Shown piece after piece: positions 40,269-52,100 of a stretch of DNA of 64,000 bases. The translations under genes and the position numbers were made by a program. Source of the stretch: Polytrichum commune. Its lineage: Eukaryota; Streptophyta; Polytrichopsida; Polytrichales; Polytrichaceae. How positions within the stretch are numbered: position 1 is the stretch's first letter; each line of letters opens with the position of its first letter. The notes under the pieces are model-generated. The model worked only from the letters and a program-made list of their open reading frames with translations, was not told where the DNA came from and did no database searches. Where the stretch lies: assembly GCA_950295325.1 (NCBI GenBank), contig OX485803.1, positions 8,494,001 to 8,558,000 on the forward strand, read 5' to 3'.

Positions 40269-41075
40269 GCGAGCAAAAATTTATACAAATTTTAGAATCA
40301 CTATAGCTTGGATGAAATGACCCATACAATATTACAAATAAAATAAGGTAGGTGGGAAATATAGGTGATATTTTATTTTATTAATTAATTAGGGTTTGTT
40401 ATATTTGGAGGAATGAATAATTTATTAGTGGATGTCTTTAGATTGGATGAGAAATTGCCTTAATTGACTAGAAGTCATTGAAATTAGATGTTGGCAAACT
40501 TGGGGTGGTCAATTGGAGTTTCAAGATGGTGTTGGATTGTTTCAAGATAGTATTGCAACTAGGTATCATTCAATTTTATTTGCATGTACCATGAATGTAT
40601 TGTTGTCATTTTGTTATGGATTAACATCAAATTATTTCAAAATTCCAATATTTTGGTAAATGATATAATTTACAATCAAACAAAGTCTATAAAATAAGTT
40701 CTTGGTGTAGATTGTATTTACCTATAGGGTTTTGACAACTACCTGAAAGTATCGTTTGAATCTGCTAATAACATTATATACTAATAATAGATTCGAGAAA
40801 TCTAGATAATTAGCCCATCTTTAATTAACCACCGACCGCACATGGTTTACGAAAGTATATAGCTTGTGATCTCCCCGGGGTAAAATATGATAGGTAGTCA
40901 AAGAATGCACTTTGACGTGAGACATCATATGCATCTTCGCGCCCTTCTTGAAAACTTTCCACTGAGAGGTTTTCAAGTCACCTCCCCGAGTTTCAATGCC
41001 ATATGTGAAAGTTGGAAGCATGAAAGCCTTGAATATATGGGATTTGAGTTCCCAACATGTGACTCTAACTACTAC
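40269..41075. other. Intergenic DNA
   Basis: AT-rich sequence with no supportable gene. Its right end is the ACTACTAC copy that flanks the next element. Confidence 0.55.
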
Positions 41076-42344
41076 CTCGGGGGGTGCACTGTACTAAACA
41101 TGTACGAGTATACGTGAGTGCACAGGAGGGGTATTGATTTGGACCTTGTTGTATTACGTATACATATGGTATACATGTTATAATTTATAGTTACGTACAT
41201 ATATGGAAGGCCTTTAAAAAGTATACAATAATTGTACTTGTATGGTACTGTTACTATACTACATATCATAAGTTTTCATATTGGATGAAATTAGGATTAA
41301 CTAGGATTAACGATTTTCGTTAGCAACCTTATAGGGTAGTATGAACCATGTACAAGGTGTCAAGGTAATATCGGGGAAAGAGGCAGTATTAGGGTTTTGA
41401 AATGATTCGTTCAGCTCAAAGTAACAAGGACCCTTTTCCCCTCCCATCCCTAGGTTTTTGTTTTATCTTTTTGTCGGGCGCTGAAGGTTTTTGTTTTCTC
41501 TTCTCGCATAGCTTGCTTTTTTTTGCCAACAACTGCTTCACTTTTCCTTCTTTCACCTGTTGCTTCCAGCGCTTTTCAGCGTCTGTGCAGTTACTGCTGC
41601 CGTGGGAATCACCGAAAGTCTTGACATTATCATGGCCTTGTTCTGAAATTCGGAGCTAGAGGACGCCTATATGAAGCCTAAACTCTTGAGTGATGGAAAC
41701 CATGACACTTTGTTAAAGCTTGGTTGTGACTGTGGTGTGTGTTTTTTGAACACACCTGAAGCTAAAACCATGAAAAAACGAGGTAGGCCAAAAAAATCTA
41801 CTCGAGTTAAGGTTTGGTTTGTTGGGAGAGTTTATAGGATGTGGAGGAAGTTTGGTAATCGTTGGGTGGAGTATAGGGATCCAATTGACTTGATGGACCG
41901 TCCATCAAACGTGGAGATTGGTTTATGTTGGTATCAAAAAGGGACTAACAACAAGTGGACATATGATCTTACTGATCATTTGATGGTAGACTTAGAGACA
42001 ATAATTGCATTGGCTACAATGACATATATTGGTGAATCAAATGTTTATGAGTTACATCCAGGAGATGAAAAAAATTTCAACGACTTTGCTGATGAAAGCT
42101 AGGATATTTTGTTACACATATTATAGGGGTTGATTATTGTTCAAAAGTATATTTGTATACTTATGTTAATGACTATATATGAATGGATGTTTTTTGTGTA
42201 TACATATTGTCACTTGTGTATTTATTGTTGCAATTGTATGTGTATTACTTCATTTCACAAAAAATAACTTGTATATAGGGGGTTTTTAGAGTATGCAGTG
42301 AACGCACGTGATTCTAGGTTTTAATGAAAGGTGCACCCCCCGAG
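41076..42344 (+). mobile_element. DNA-transposon-like element, 14-bp TIRs and 8-bp duplication
   Basis: The left end is CTCGGGGGGTGCAC and the right end GTGCACCCCCCGAG, a perfect 14-bp inverted repeat. ACTACTAC directly precedes the element (41068-41075) and directly follows it (42345-42352), an 8-bp direct duplication. Eight-base duplications are typical of hAT elements, although these termini are not a classic hAT CAGGG end. The interior holds one credible ORF (41671-42102) and no recognisable transposase, so the element is probably non-autonomous. Confidence 0.8.
41671..42102 (+). CDS. 143-aa AT-hook protein inside a TIR element
   Basis: The product is unrecognised. The ORF starts at ATG 41671 and ends at TAG 42102. 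Near residue 33 is KKRGRPKK, a canonical AT-hook core (RGRP with flanking lysines) that binds the minor groove of AT-rich DNA. Before it is a Cys-rich patch, CDCGVC. After it comes a Trp-rich stretch with W residues in VWFVGR, YRMWRKFG, RWVEYRD and LCWYQKG, followed by NKWTYDL and MVDLETI; the spacing loosely recalls a WWE-type fold, but this is a weak resemblance. The tail is acidic. The ORF sits wholly within the TIR-bounded element, so it is either element-encoded or a captured gene fragment. Another plus-strand frame at 41402-41659 precedes it and may be leader. Confidence 0.5.
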   Translation: MKPKLLSDGNHDTLLKLGCDCGVCFLNTPEAKTMKKRGRPKKSTRVKVWFVGRVYRMWRKFGNRWVEYRDPIDLMDRPSNVEIGLCWYQKGTNNKWTYDLTDHLMVDLETIIALATMTYIGESNVYELHPGDEKNFNDFADES

Positions 42345-42832
42345 ACTACTACCCTTAAACATGCATGGTCTCAGATTTATAGCCATATACACAATTTTTA
42401 CAAGCCTCACCAAGTTTAGAACTTATATTTTATATATTTATGGGTTTAAAACTTTTATTTCATGCATTGTCTTGAGTCAAGGATAAAGTAAAATATACTC
42501 ATGCATGATATTCAAATATGTATGTATTTGTATCCAAGGGCACCCACATTGCGGATCTGATCTTAAATCTTCAATAACATCAAAGGTGTCAACCAATTCA
42601 AAAGGTGCACTTGAAGAAAGAACAAGCTAATTTCAAATAGGATCACTTTTGACATAATTCACTTAAAATGGGAGTATAGCGTTCAAATACATACATGGTT
42701 TTTGTCCATGCCGGGAGAGGCCTCATGTGAGCCTCTCGAACTTCTAAGGGCTAATTTCATGATAATTGCATAATTTTCTTGCTATATTATGTTATCTGCC
42801 ACATTGTATTCTTTCCCAATAAAAGGAAGTAA

Positions 42833-42866
<34 letters not shown>

Positions 42867-44118
42867 GATATTTTATAGCAACCTACATTATACAACAACT
42901 AAGTATTAAATTTAATGTAGTGACTAACATACATCATCATTTGGAAGGTTTTGAATACATGTTGGCACTAAAATGCTAGTCTTTTTTAGGGGGTAACAAG
43001 TGTTTACATATGAAGAGGTTCTACAATTAAAGAAAAACATGACACATGGCATATCGTAGACATGCTACTAACCGTGCATATTTGGGTTTCAAATGGTTTT
43101 CCACAAGGTGGGTTAAACCTTTTTAAAAATTTTTAAAATTTTGTAATTAGTAAATGAGATGAGAGTATTGTGGCAAAATGAAATGACAATTGTATTTGAA
43201 AAGTTGTAACCTTTCTACAATCAAGTTCACAACTATATGCATCAATGTGTGATCAATGTGCCATTCACTAACCGTGCATGTTAGGTTTCACTAAAGGAGC
43301 TACAAATGTTGCCCTCTTCTTTGTAGGCATAGGAAATTGATGAGGTTTTGATATTGTCCTTTTGACTTGTGTAGCCATTTTCTTCTCAAGTTGTTGTTGA
43401 AATTTTTGCTTCTTTTTTGGCCCTGGCAAGGTCTGCTCTTTTCATCTTCATCAAATTGCTACATCTACACCTTGCTATGTGATTCGACTGAAGGAAACTC
43501 CATGATGAGTGTGAGTTCACAGTGATGTTTTAGGTCATTGGCGTGGTCATGATTGAGTTTGAGAGACATCAGACGGTTGAGATTGCATGTGATATAATTT
43601 GACGGCCGAGATTATAAGTACACGGTAAGTGGCATGGTGGAGTATCGTGACATGCACGGTAAGTGGTGCTGCACGGTTAGTAGCATGTCTACGATATTTG
43701 CTCTACACTTGCATTATTTTGTGCCGAACTTGTATAGTGATATGTTCGCCCATTTGTCGTTTGGAATTTTATATGAGGCTTGCTGTCATTCTTCCTTTGC
43801 TTGGAGTGGGCTACCCCAACCTAACTTGTATGCATAACTTTGATCCATTGGGCAAGTTATGAAGAGTGTTTGGCATCATATTCATAACCCATGTGCAATT
43901 CAATTGCGATTCGTCAACAACCTTGTAAACCAACTTGGAGTGGCCCGGGTTTGCTTATTGGATTTGAGTCATTGCAAATAATTTTGAGGTAAATTTGCTA
44001 TGAGGATGGTCCCACGGTCTACCGCCCATGATTGACGGAAGGAAAATCCCCCCTAGCCACCTATTACAAACAACAAACTTCATGATCTATTTATTTATTA
44101 TCTATGCCCTGCAAACTT
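42345..44118. other. Intergenic DNA
   Basis: AT-rich, with a TA then CA microsatellite at 42832-42866. No gene is supportable. Confidence 0.55.
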
Positions 44119-44547
44119 GGGGCCGGTTTAGACTATAATGAAGAAGTGCACCAGTCAGTCAAGAATTTCAACCCAAAGTAAGGTTTTTTGAGGCAATGGT
44201 TGGTTATTGTAGACAAGATGAATTAAAAATTCAAAACAAGAAAAAGAAAAAGACAAAGACAAAAATAAAAATAAAAAAATACTGGAGTTGGAGATCTCTA
44301 TATTCCAAGTTTCTTGTCCGAGGGTTTGAGGTTGCCCAAGAAAGTTGACCTCCGGAGAACTTCCCTAACAAAAAGTATTGCCATGTTGGCAACCATGTCC
44401 TTTTCTCATCCATGATTTAAGTTCTCCACCGGAGAGAGTGTAAACCCTAACGGATGAAGAGTGTAAACCCATTTTGTAACCAAACATATTGCTCCATTTC
44501 CCTAAAATTCTTGACCGGTGCACTTCTTCACTGTAGTCTAAACTAAC
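44119..44547 (+). mobile_element. MITE with imperfect terminal repeats (GGTTTAGACT family)
   Basis: The left end GGGGCCGGTTTAGACT, continuing to TGAAGAAGTGCACC and TCAAGAAT, is mirrored at the right end by ATTCTTGACCGGTGCACTTC and then GTAGTCTAAACTAAC. The core TTTAGACTAYARTGAAGAAG pairs well over about 45 bases. The interior has no ORF of note and contains a 20-base tandem duplication of AGAGTGTAAACCC near 44436-44472. No target duplication is clear. A solo left end of this family is at 7738. Confidence 0.75.
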
Positions 44548-46990
44548 TTTTTTTTTAATATTTTTAATATTTTTATCTACTTCCAAACCTAGCTTGTCAT
44601 TTCACATCCTTGAATGCAAAAAAATTGTGAATGGCTCATACTTCACTTCGGACTTTCAAGGTGGTCTCCCGAGACATTTGTTCCCATGAAATGCACTGAT
44701 ATTGAACATGTGCAACTCCTAATACATACGTTTGAGACTATTAGGGTTCAATTGCACATCGTGCTTAAGGACCACTTCACATACGAGCCAAGAGCCGTGA
44801 CCATGAAACTATGAGAGCCCAAAAGTAAGTGTCCAAATGTTATCCCAAGACACCTCCAAAATCATGTAGTGTGGTCCCGGACCCTCAAGTGCAGTGTAAA
44901 GTCATATATGACTGGGCCCTCAACCAAATACTATTTGAATGAATTTCTTTTCATGCAGGTCCTCACACATGATAAAATACAATAAACCAATGGTTACGAG
45001 CGTTCGGAGCGCCATGGTCTCCCGGTTTTGTGTTAGGCCTACCTCCAAGAGGCGGTTTTTGGAAATAGTCCAAGTGACCGTGAAACATGATCCATTCAAT
45101 GCCATGTAGGAATCCATGTAGACTTTACATCCATCTTACATTCACATACTCCGTTGGTCCCTCAAGCGTAGTGTGAAGCGAACTTGGACTGGCTCCGCCT
45201 TTTCCACCAATGAGAGTGCTCAAAGGGTAATGGTCACGGGCTCTCAGTCTCGTGTGTGAAGTGGCCCTAAGGCTCCAGTTAGAGAACGGAACCACTCAAA
45301 TCAGGGCCTTTCCGTATCCGTCGGTCAGGGACCCGAAACCGGTTACCAAACCGTCGAAATTGGCCTAATTCTTCGCAGGTGCTGCACGCTTAACCGGAGC
45401 CTAGGCTTCCTCGTAACTCTGTTTGTGTCGTTGGCTGGTCGGGCTGTGGGTGAGTGAGGGGGATCTCGAAAGGGCGTTATGAGCACGCCAGTTTCGTGTC
45501 TAGATTTTGCTGGCTGGCTACGTAGTCACGCGCTTGGGATTCTAACCTACACACGACTTGCTAACATGTAGTCGAAAGTGCAAGTGCCTTTCCAGCTCGA
45601 TTTTTCCCAGCACATTCTCATTTTTTCAAGACGGCCAATTGCCGCAACTGTTTGAGTTGAATGTCATCCTCAATGAAGACTCTGCAATCCTTAAACCACC
45701 TTCCTCCATATTGCACATTTGCAACCAGCAGTGGTTGCTATCAGTGTGTGTGCAGTGTATTTTTAGTGGATTGCTTGATGTTTTATGGCCTGTTCCGCTT
45801 TACCAAGTGATACTATCGACATCTGTCCGAGATAGTATTGGTGATACAGAGGTGATGAATCTCGGGGCCCTTGTGATCCTCAATGAAGACTGGCAGACCC
45901 CTTACTCGACTGCGCATTTGCAACTAGCAACATTTACAGTATCTTCCCATCTTTTCAGACTTGCGATTGCTTGCTCTGAATATTGCAGGCTTGCGCCCAA
46001 GGACCTCGGTTCCAGAGTTGGCAATTGCATCAGCAGCACTGTAACTTGGTTCCTTTATGCTCGGTGAATTAATTAGATTTCCAATCTAATAAGATCCATA
46101 GGCCTTTTTCAGTGGATACCAATTTGAGGCAGTGTCTGGTTAGCATCCCTCACTGCAAGCCACCTTTCCCGGGTGGCACATCTGTTGGTTACAGTGCCTT
46201 GCCGGTCATATGACCGGAAGGTGCAGCGAGGCTCTCATTTATACTGTGCCCGCACTGCCTGTTAAGAGAGAATTGGTTAACATAAGAGGTAGCTAACCTA
46301 TATGAGAGTTAATGAATCCCTCTGGTTAGAATTAAGGTTTAATTAATAGTTATCAAACTCGAAGTTAGATCACTTTCAAGACCTTGCTGCTGTAAAGAAA
46401 TATTAACTTATCCATACTCATAATGCTAATCAACTTTTACAAATGACTAACCTAAGTTTATTTCTTCATGAATTTTCCCCATCTCTTCTCCATTCCACTA
46501 TGAGGTGGACCGCACTATTTTCTTACATCAATCTAAATTGGCATACATTTTGAAATAGTAAACTAATAATTTGATGATCAAATGTTATGGTAAATATTAT
46601 TCTAATGTTCGAATTTAGATCAATTATGATTATTTAAATTATTTGATTTTCATCATGATGAAACACAAAGTTGTGGCCTACAAAATTATAACATATCATA
46701 ATTAGAGCCATGTTCAGAACTTGGGCAGGTTGAGCAAAACTTTAGTCAATCAACTTTAACTCCTCTCTTAAATTGGTTAACCTTTTGTTAGGGGTAACTA
46801 GGATGTGCGGACGTGCAATCGATTAGCTAGCATATGAGTTAATTGATTTCACTAACCCATGTTGTTAGCTAATTCTCCTAACTAGGTGATGCGGCCATGA
46901 TTTTAGTTAGCTAGAATTTTAGTTAGCTAATTCTCTTAACTAGGTGGTACGGCTGGACCCCTTTAAGGCATACCAATGTATGACAATCCT
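44548..46990. other. Intergenic DNA, unrecognised open frame 45558-46067
   Basis: The plus-strand frame at 45558-46067 is open for 170 codons, but its 5' end starts with TTG and it shows no family motif. It contains two partly similar blocks, each beginning VILNED, so part of the sequence is internally duplicated. A direct repeat of GTTAGCTAATTCTCYTAACT lies near 46863 and 46921. I do not call a gene. Confidence 0.4.
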
Positions 46991-46994
46991 ACTA

Positions 46995-47355
46995 CACTAA
47001 ATATGATCTTGAGTGTCAAATGGTATTTTATGTCACTGTGATAAATTTTCTAGCGACAATTTTTGTACACAAGTTTACAAATACTATCATCCCAATTTAC
47101 TTTTAGTTTGGTATATTGTACATCCTAGCATTTCTGCAATGATATATTATTGCCATGGATGATTGTAATTTGGACGAAAAATCACTTAGTAAGTAATAGT
47201 AATTGCAACATTGTAAATCTATAATGCCCAAATTTTTTTCCAAAGAATTTACATTTACTGTTGGTGACACTACACAGGTGGTTTACAATTAGTATTGAGC
47301 AAGACAGATAGAATTGGTAACACTAAATACAATGGTACACATCTCTTTGTTTAGT
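46995..47355 (+). mobile_element. CACTAAAT-family MITE, copy 3
   Basis: It starts CTACACTAAATATG and ends TTTAGTGTA, with the same ordered modules as copies 1 and 2. Its right terminal palindrome is interrupted: between CACTAAATACAAT and TTTAGTGTA lies an extra GGTACACATCTCTTTG segment, which forms an inverted repeat with the sequence just outside (47338-47352 against 47367-47381). Confidence 0.75.
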
Positions 47356-47405
47356 GTACCATTCCCAAACAAAGAGATGTGCTACATTTTGGAAAAAAAA
47401 TCTCC

Positions 47406-47989
47406 TTATAACCGTGTCCGATTGAGGCTGACATACTGTACCTCAATATGTGCAAAATCAAAATGTTCTCTGAACGTGCAATATTTTTGGATTTCATTAG
47501 TTCCCGACAGTAAATCCATGCCTTCAGTTTCTGCCACATCTACAGGGGTGACAGGAATACAACATATAAGCACATCCCATGGGAAGCGCAGGAATGGATT
47601 CTCAGTGACCCAATGGTTCTGTAAAGAAATTAAATTTGAACATTTTTCACGAGAAGATGTGCCCATTGGTGCTGGGTTCAACATTTGTACTCTAAATCAA
47701 TCAATTCACTTGGTTCAAAAATTGTCATCACCTCAAGAGTAGTTGGAGTCATGCTAGCCCACTTAAGCAAGGCATTTTTCTTAGACTGACCTTTGGACAT
47801 ATAGTACACGTACTTTCTCTCCTTTGTGCCCCGCAGTCCACAGCTTCGTTGCAGACTCCACATTTTGTTTGGCCCCACATTTGTGCAGCAGTAAGTAGCA
47901 GTACCATCTCTCTCATGTTCAATGCCCTCCTCAGGAGTTTCTTGTCCAGCAAATTCCAGAATACATCCAGCCTCCAATAGACATACCAC
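47406..47989 (-). other. Two adjoining minus-strand open frames, unrecognised
   Basis: The frames 47678-47989 (103 codons) and 47406-47684 (92 codons) overlap slightly and could be one sequence joined by a frameshift or intron. The first is Cys- and Lys-containing (TATYCCTNVGPNK, then SKGQSKKNALLKWASM); the second has FLRFPWDVLICCIPVTP. Neither matches a family I know. They lie downstream of the 48891-49190 ORF on the same strand and may be its 3' UTR, extra exons, or a mobile-element remnant. Confidence 0.3.
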
Positions 47990-48890
47990 TGTGTAGAATT
48001 ACTCCTTAAATTACGCACTCCTGATCAGTTCTTTCTCTGTTTCTCTGAAAAAATGGAAAAATTTACATATGAGTAAAGAATAGTGGTCACAACTTTGGGC
48101 TGTGATTAAACCTAAATTGCCCCAACTGCAACCTGAACTTCTTAAGTGTCATGCCTGCTGCAGATAACCAGAGCATGAAAACAAGATATGATGGCATAAT
48201 ACGCTATAGGCTTTTTAGTAGCAAGACACCATGTTGGATAACATACATAATCAGTGTGAGGAGGAATTGAAGACTAAGTGACCAATGAAGACTTTCTATG
48301 TTTTCTTTAATATCCTAATGCAATGATTGCAATGGATTAAAACCATTGTTGGTATAGGTGACCGCGTGGTGTCAATGATCAACATCAATAATGATATCAA
48401 ATGAACCTGCCTGTGAGTATTAAAATTGTAATACCAGTCATAGATTAATATTTGATGGGCATGTCAAGGTGAGAAAATCTTTCTATACCCAAGTAATTAT
48501 TTGGGTCACTACCATTCTAAACCATATTGATACTAGGATAATTTTACCTAAGTATGAAGGATCTTGCATGGTATATAGACCCAAATGGTATTGAAAATTG
48601 AAAATACTGTCAAATACCCATATCATACTGGTATAAAAATTTGTGGAATCCCTCAGTTTAGATACCCAAATGGTATTAAAAAAAGACAATACCAGTCCAA
48701 CACTAGTTGAAACAATCCTCTTCATAGCCCCTTGAAAGACAGACGTGATATCATTGAGATTTCTCCCTCCTCACACTGGTTAAAATTTATCTTCACCTAC
48801 AAGCAAGCATCGTGATCTGAACTATATTTTGTGTGTAGACAAAAGGTAAACAACACATACATGCATTACACAAATAAAGAGTCCGAAGTT

Positions 48891-49190
48891 TTAAGAGTTA
48901 CTTTGTTTCTTGTTTGGGGCCGCACCTTCAAGTGGATCTTCCTTTACATCTTCTTCGTCTTCGAAGGTCTCATCCAGTACATCCAAGTCAGGTTCATCCA
49001 ATGGCATGGAATGCCGTTGCAAGTAAGCTCCAAGAATCTGCATACATTTCTCTTTCAACTCCACCAAGGTGTCCGAGAGCAGTCCATCTTTCTTCCCTCT
49101 AATCGACACCACCTCCTGCTCCTCTGCACCCAAGGTAATGGTGGCTGAAACCTCTGCTCCACATTCATCTTTCGACAAGAGCGCCTCCAT
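48891..49190 (-). CDS. Small acidic-tailed protein, possibly GON7-like KEOPS subunit
   Basis: The ORF starts at ATG 49190 and ends at TAA 48891, giving 99 aa. A short beta-like segment (VSATITLG, then EVVSIRG) is followed by a helix-like DGLLSDTLVELKEKCMQIL and an Asp/Glu-rich tail (DETFEDEEDVKEDP) ending in Lys/Gln. Size, order and acidic tail recall GON7, the small disordered subunit of the EKC/KEOPS complex that makes the t6A tRNA modification; this is a pattern resemblance, not an alignment. The bases before the ATG (TTGTGTGGAG|GTGCTGTGAAG) may hold an acceptor, so a 5' leader exon could lie near 50.5-50.8 kb. A donor just before the stop (ACAAA|GTAACT) could extend the protein into an exon at about 48048 that starts after TTCCATTTTTTCAG. 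Confidence 0.45.
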   Translation of the reverse strand: MEALLSKDECGAEVSATITLGAEEQEVVSIRGKKDGLLSDTLVELKEKCMQILGAYLQRHSMPLDEPDLDVLDETFEDEEDVKEDPLEGAAPNKKQSNS

Positions 49191-52100
49191 CTTCACAGCA
49201 CCTCCACACAACAAAGACATAATCACATCAGTATCAAAATCTTGATTACCTTGATCTTAAACCTTGGGCATTACAGATTATTATACATTAGTTTAATAAG
49301 GTACAAAGGGATGATAAAATTTCCAGCTTCTAGAAAGTATAAATGGAAGGAAGTCAAATTGATCCAAAGATGCAAACAATTCTGCTCACATCGAGGCATC
49401 CAGAACTGCAGCCCAAGGTTGGATTATGACCATTGCCTAGTTCAATAAAGACTTCATTCCTCATATGTGACATAGAATTGAGTCTAAGCCACTCAAGTCA
49501 TCCAACCACTTCAGTATATCAGATGAATGGCCACAAGTCAAACATCCGCCTGTGCACCAGTTCCACACCCAAAAACCTTTTTTGCCTATGACTTAATAAG
49601 GCGCGCATGACTGCACACATTTTCTGGCTACATGGTTCTGAGGGCTTATCCAGCAAAAACATGTGAATGAATCTCTTCGATTCTTCAGCTCTTTTTCAGC
49701 AGTGTATGTTCTCTATCTGTTAAGTAAAGCTCCTTCAAATACACAGCGCACAAAAACCTTGAGCCAAAGAAATCTAACTACCAATCTGCCTCCTTTCACT
49801 AGAGTTGGTTCTCCCCTCCAAATTCCCAATCCTCCAGGCAGGGAGAGAAACCTCTTTTGTTTAGATTCACCAATCCCACCCTCAACAACATCCAACGAAT
49901 TCAGCTTCCGAAACTTGACTAGAACTTCAATTTAGTCTGAAATGTTTTTTCAACGTAGAACTGTCCTCTAAGTTTCTTCTACTCCGTTACACTCTTCTAT
50001 AGTCAGCATGAACGCTGCGACGCGTGCCATTTGCATATCATTTATCTACCGGAAACTGCATCTTCGGGAGAGTGACGAACCTTAAACCACAACACCTCTG
50101 GACGAACGACAAATTGAAAGCAATCTTTCAAAAGCTCTGCCAAAGTTAGCCTACGCAGCGATGGCGGGCAAATTCGAGTGCTGAAGTTAAACCCTATCCA
50201 TGATAACGACAAGAGTTGGTATGTTTTCCTTCGGGTCAGAAACTCAGAGAGCACATGAGCAGCATTACTTGTGGCACTTCCGATGCTTAACGCTCTCTCA
50301 TTCAACCCTCAACCCTAATCCAAGAAAGGCCCGCTCACAGGGCCTCTTTCTATACCACTCGAGGCGCCTGCAAGGATTGCTCTCCTCTCATCAGCAATCC
50401 TTTCGTTCATGCAAGACAACAGGAGATCCTCCGTCCATCTTAAAGTCTGTAGCCTTCCTTCCAATCTTAATCTAAGGAACCTCGTAAATTGTCTGCTCAC
50501 GTTTACAATAAGCCTAACGAGGGATGCAGTTGCGCACATTCATTCTTGAATCAACCCAATTCCAGAAGCAGCCATAACAAGAGTGAATTTTTGCAGAGGC
50601 TTACTAGGATGAGGTGGAGTCGAAAGTGGCAAAATGGCGAAGGAGAAGGAGAAGAAAATCCACTGTGAGCGACAACGTGAGCAAGTGAGGCTTGCTTGCT
50701 TCCTTCTCTGATGGAATTCGCGAGCCAGTTGTTACGTGCCTCCGCAATCTCAGTTATGTTCTTCAAGTCTCCTTGGCCCTCTGCTTCCCTTCTTTTCAGA
50801 AACCTCCCTAAGCTTAAACCCTAAACCCCCCAACACTTGGGCTCCGAGGATCTTCCAACCTCCCACATAAAGCTGGCTTAGCTTACCATAAGCTTAAGGT
50901 AAGATATATGGGTCTTAAACGGCTACCTTTCCCATCTAGCCCACTTCTCCTAGGATATGAAACACACAATTACTATGAGATGGTTATGGAATCCAAAGTG
51001 AGGCCATAGCCTCCTTCATAATTCTTGGATCTTGTATGAATATTTTATTTGTTATCAAAGTGAAGATTCTTGTGCTCGTTAAATGGTCATATAGGTTCAC
51101 CTTCCCCCCCTCCCATTATGTCAACTATTAAACCTAGAATAGTTATCATATTTTGAACATGTAGTCAAATCTTAGTTTTAACACATATCAATTTGGTTAT
51201 CCATTCTTGGAGTCACACCTAATCACATATCACTTCAAAATTATAGATGTTTGGTCAAGATAAGTATCCAAATTAGGCATGTCTACCTCAAGTAGTTACT
51301 TCCAACACTTCCAAGTTCCAAACACCTTGTAGCTAAGGTAGCTTAACTTGAGGTAATGTGATCCTCTTGTGGTCAATATGGCTAATATACCCCCCCCCCC
51401 CTTTCAGTTATGTTGACTATTGAGCCTTGAATAGTTACCATATTTTGAAGATGTAGTCCAATTTGTATATATTTATCTTTATCAAGTTAGTCATATGTCT
51501 TTTATTTGTGATTTTGTATTTTTATTTGTAGATTGTAAACATGTGATGTTGCATTTGAATTTCTATAGTATACCTCTTGTGATCTTATTTTTTTGACTAT
51601 ATGTATATTTGGTTCATTAGTGGTTTTGTTTAATGTGTGTGAAGATGTCCTTGGTGGGTGGAGTATAGGTTTATATGGTTTTTGGGAGTGTGGAGGTGTG
51701 GGGGTGTGGGGGTGTGTTGCTTTGTGTGGCTTTAGAGGATTCCTAAGAGGGAAGTTTGTCAAAGATTGCCCTCTTGTCAAAACTATGGTGTACTCTTGAA
51801 TAAATTGAAAATTTGTCTCTCATTTTTATACTCGAGAGTTTTGTCTTATCTTTTGTGTTTTTCTTGTGTCGATGAAATTGAGGTTTTACTACACATGCTA
51901 TACTCAAGACATTAATATGTCCACTCCTAGTATGGAACTAATGAAGTCTCATCAATGGAAATATATGTTGTGAAAGTGGCTTCTTTCATGCATATTGATT
52001 GTTGTGGATGATAGCCTATGCTCAAATTGCTTACACATACTCATGTGGCTAGGCTATTGCCACGTGTGTGATTTGTCTTCTATTTCATTAAAATATTGTT

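Noticed and set aside
51502-51799. Open frames on both strands in G/T-rich sequence
   Set aside because: They arise from a GGTGTGGG simple repeat.
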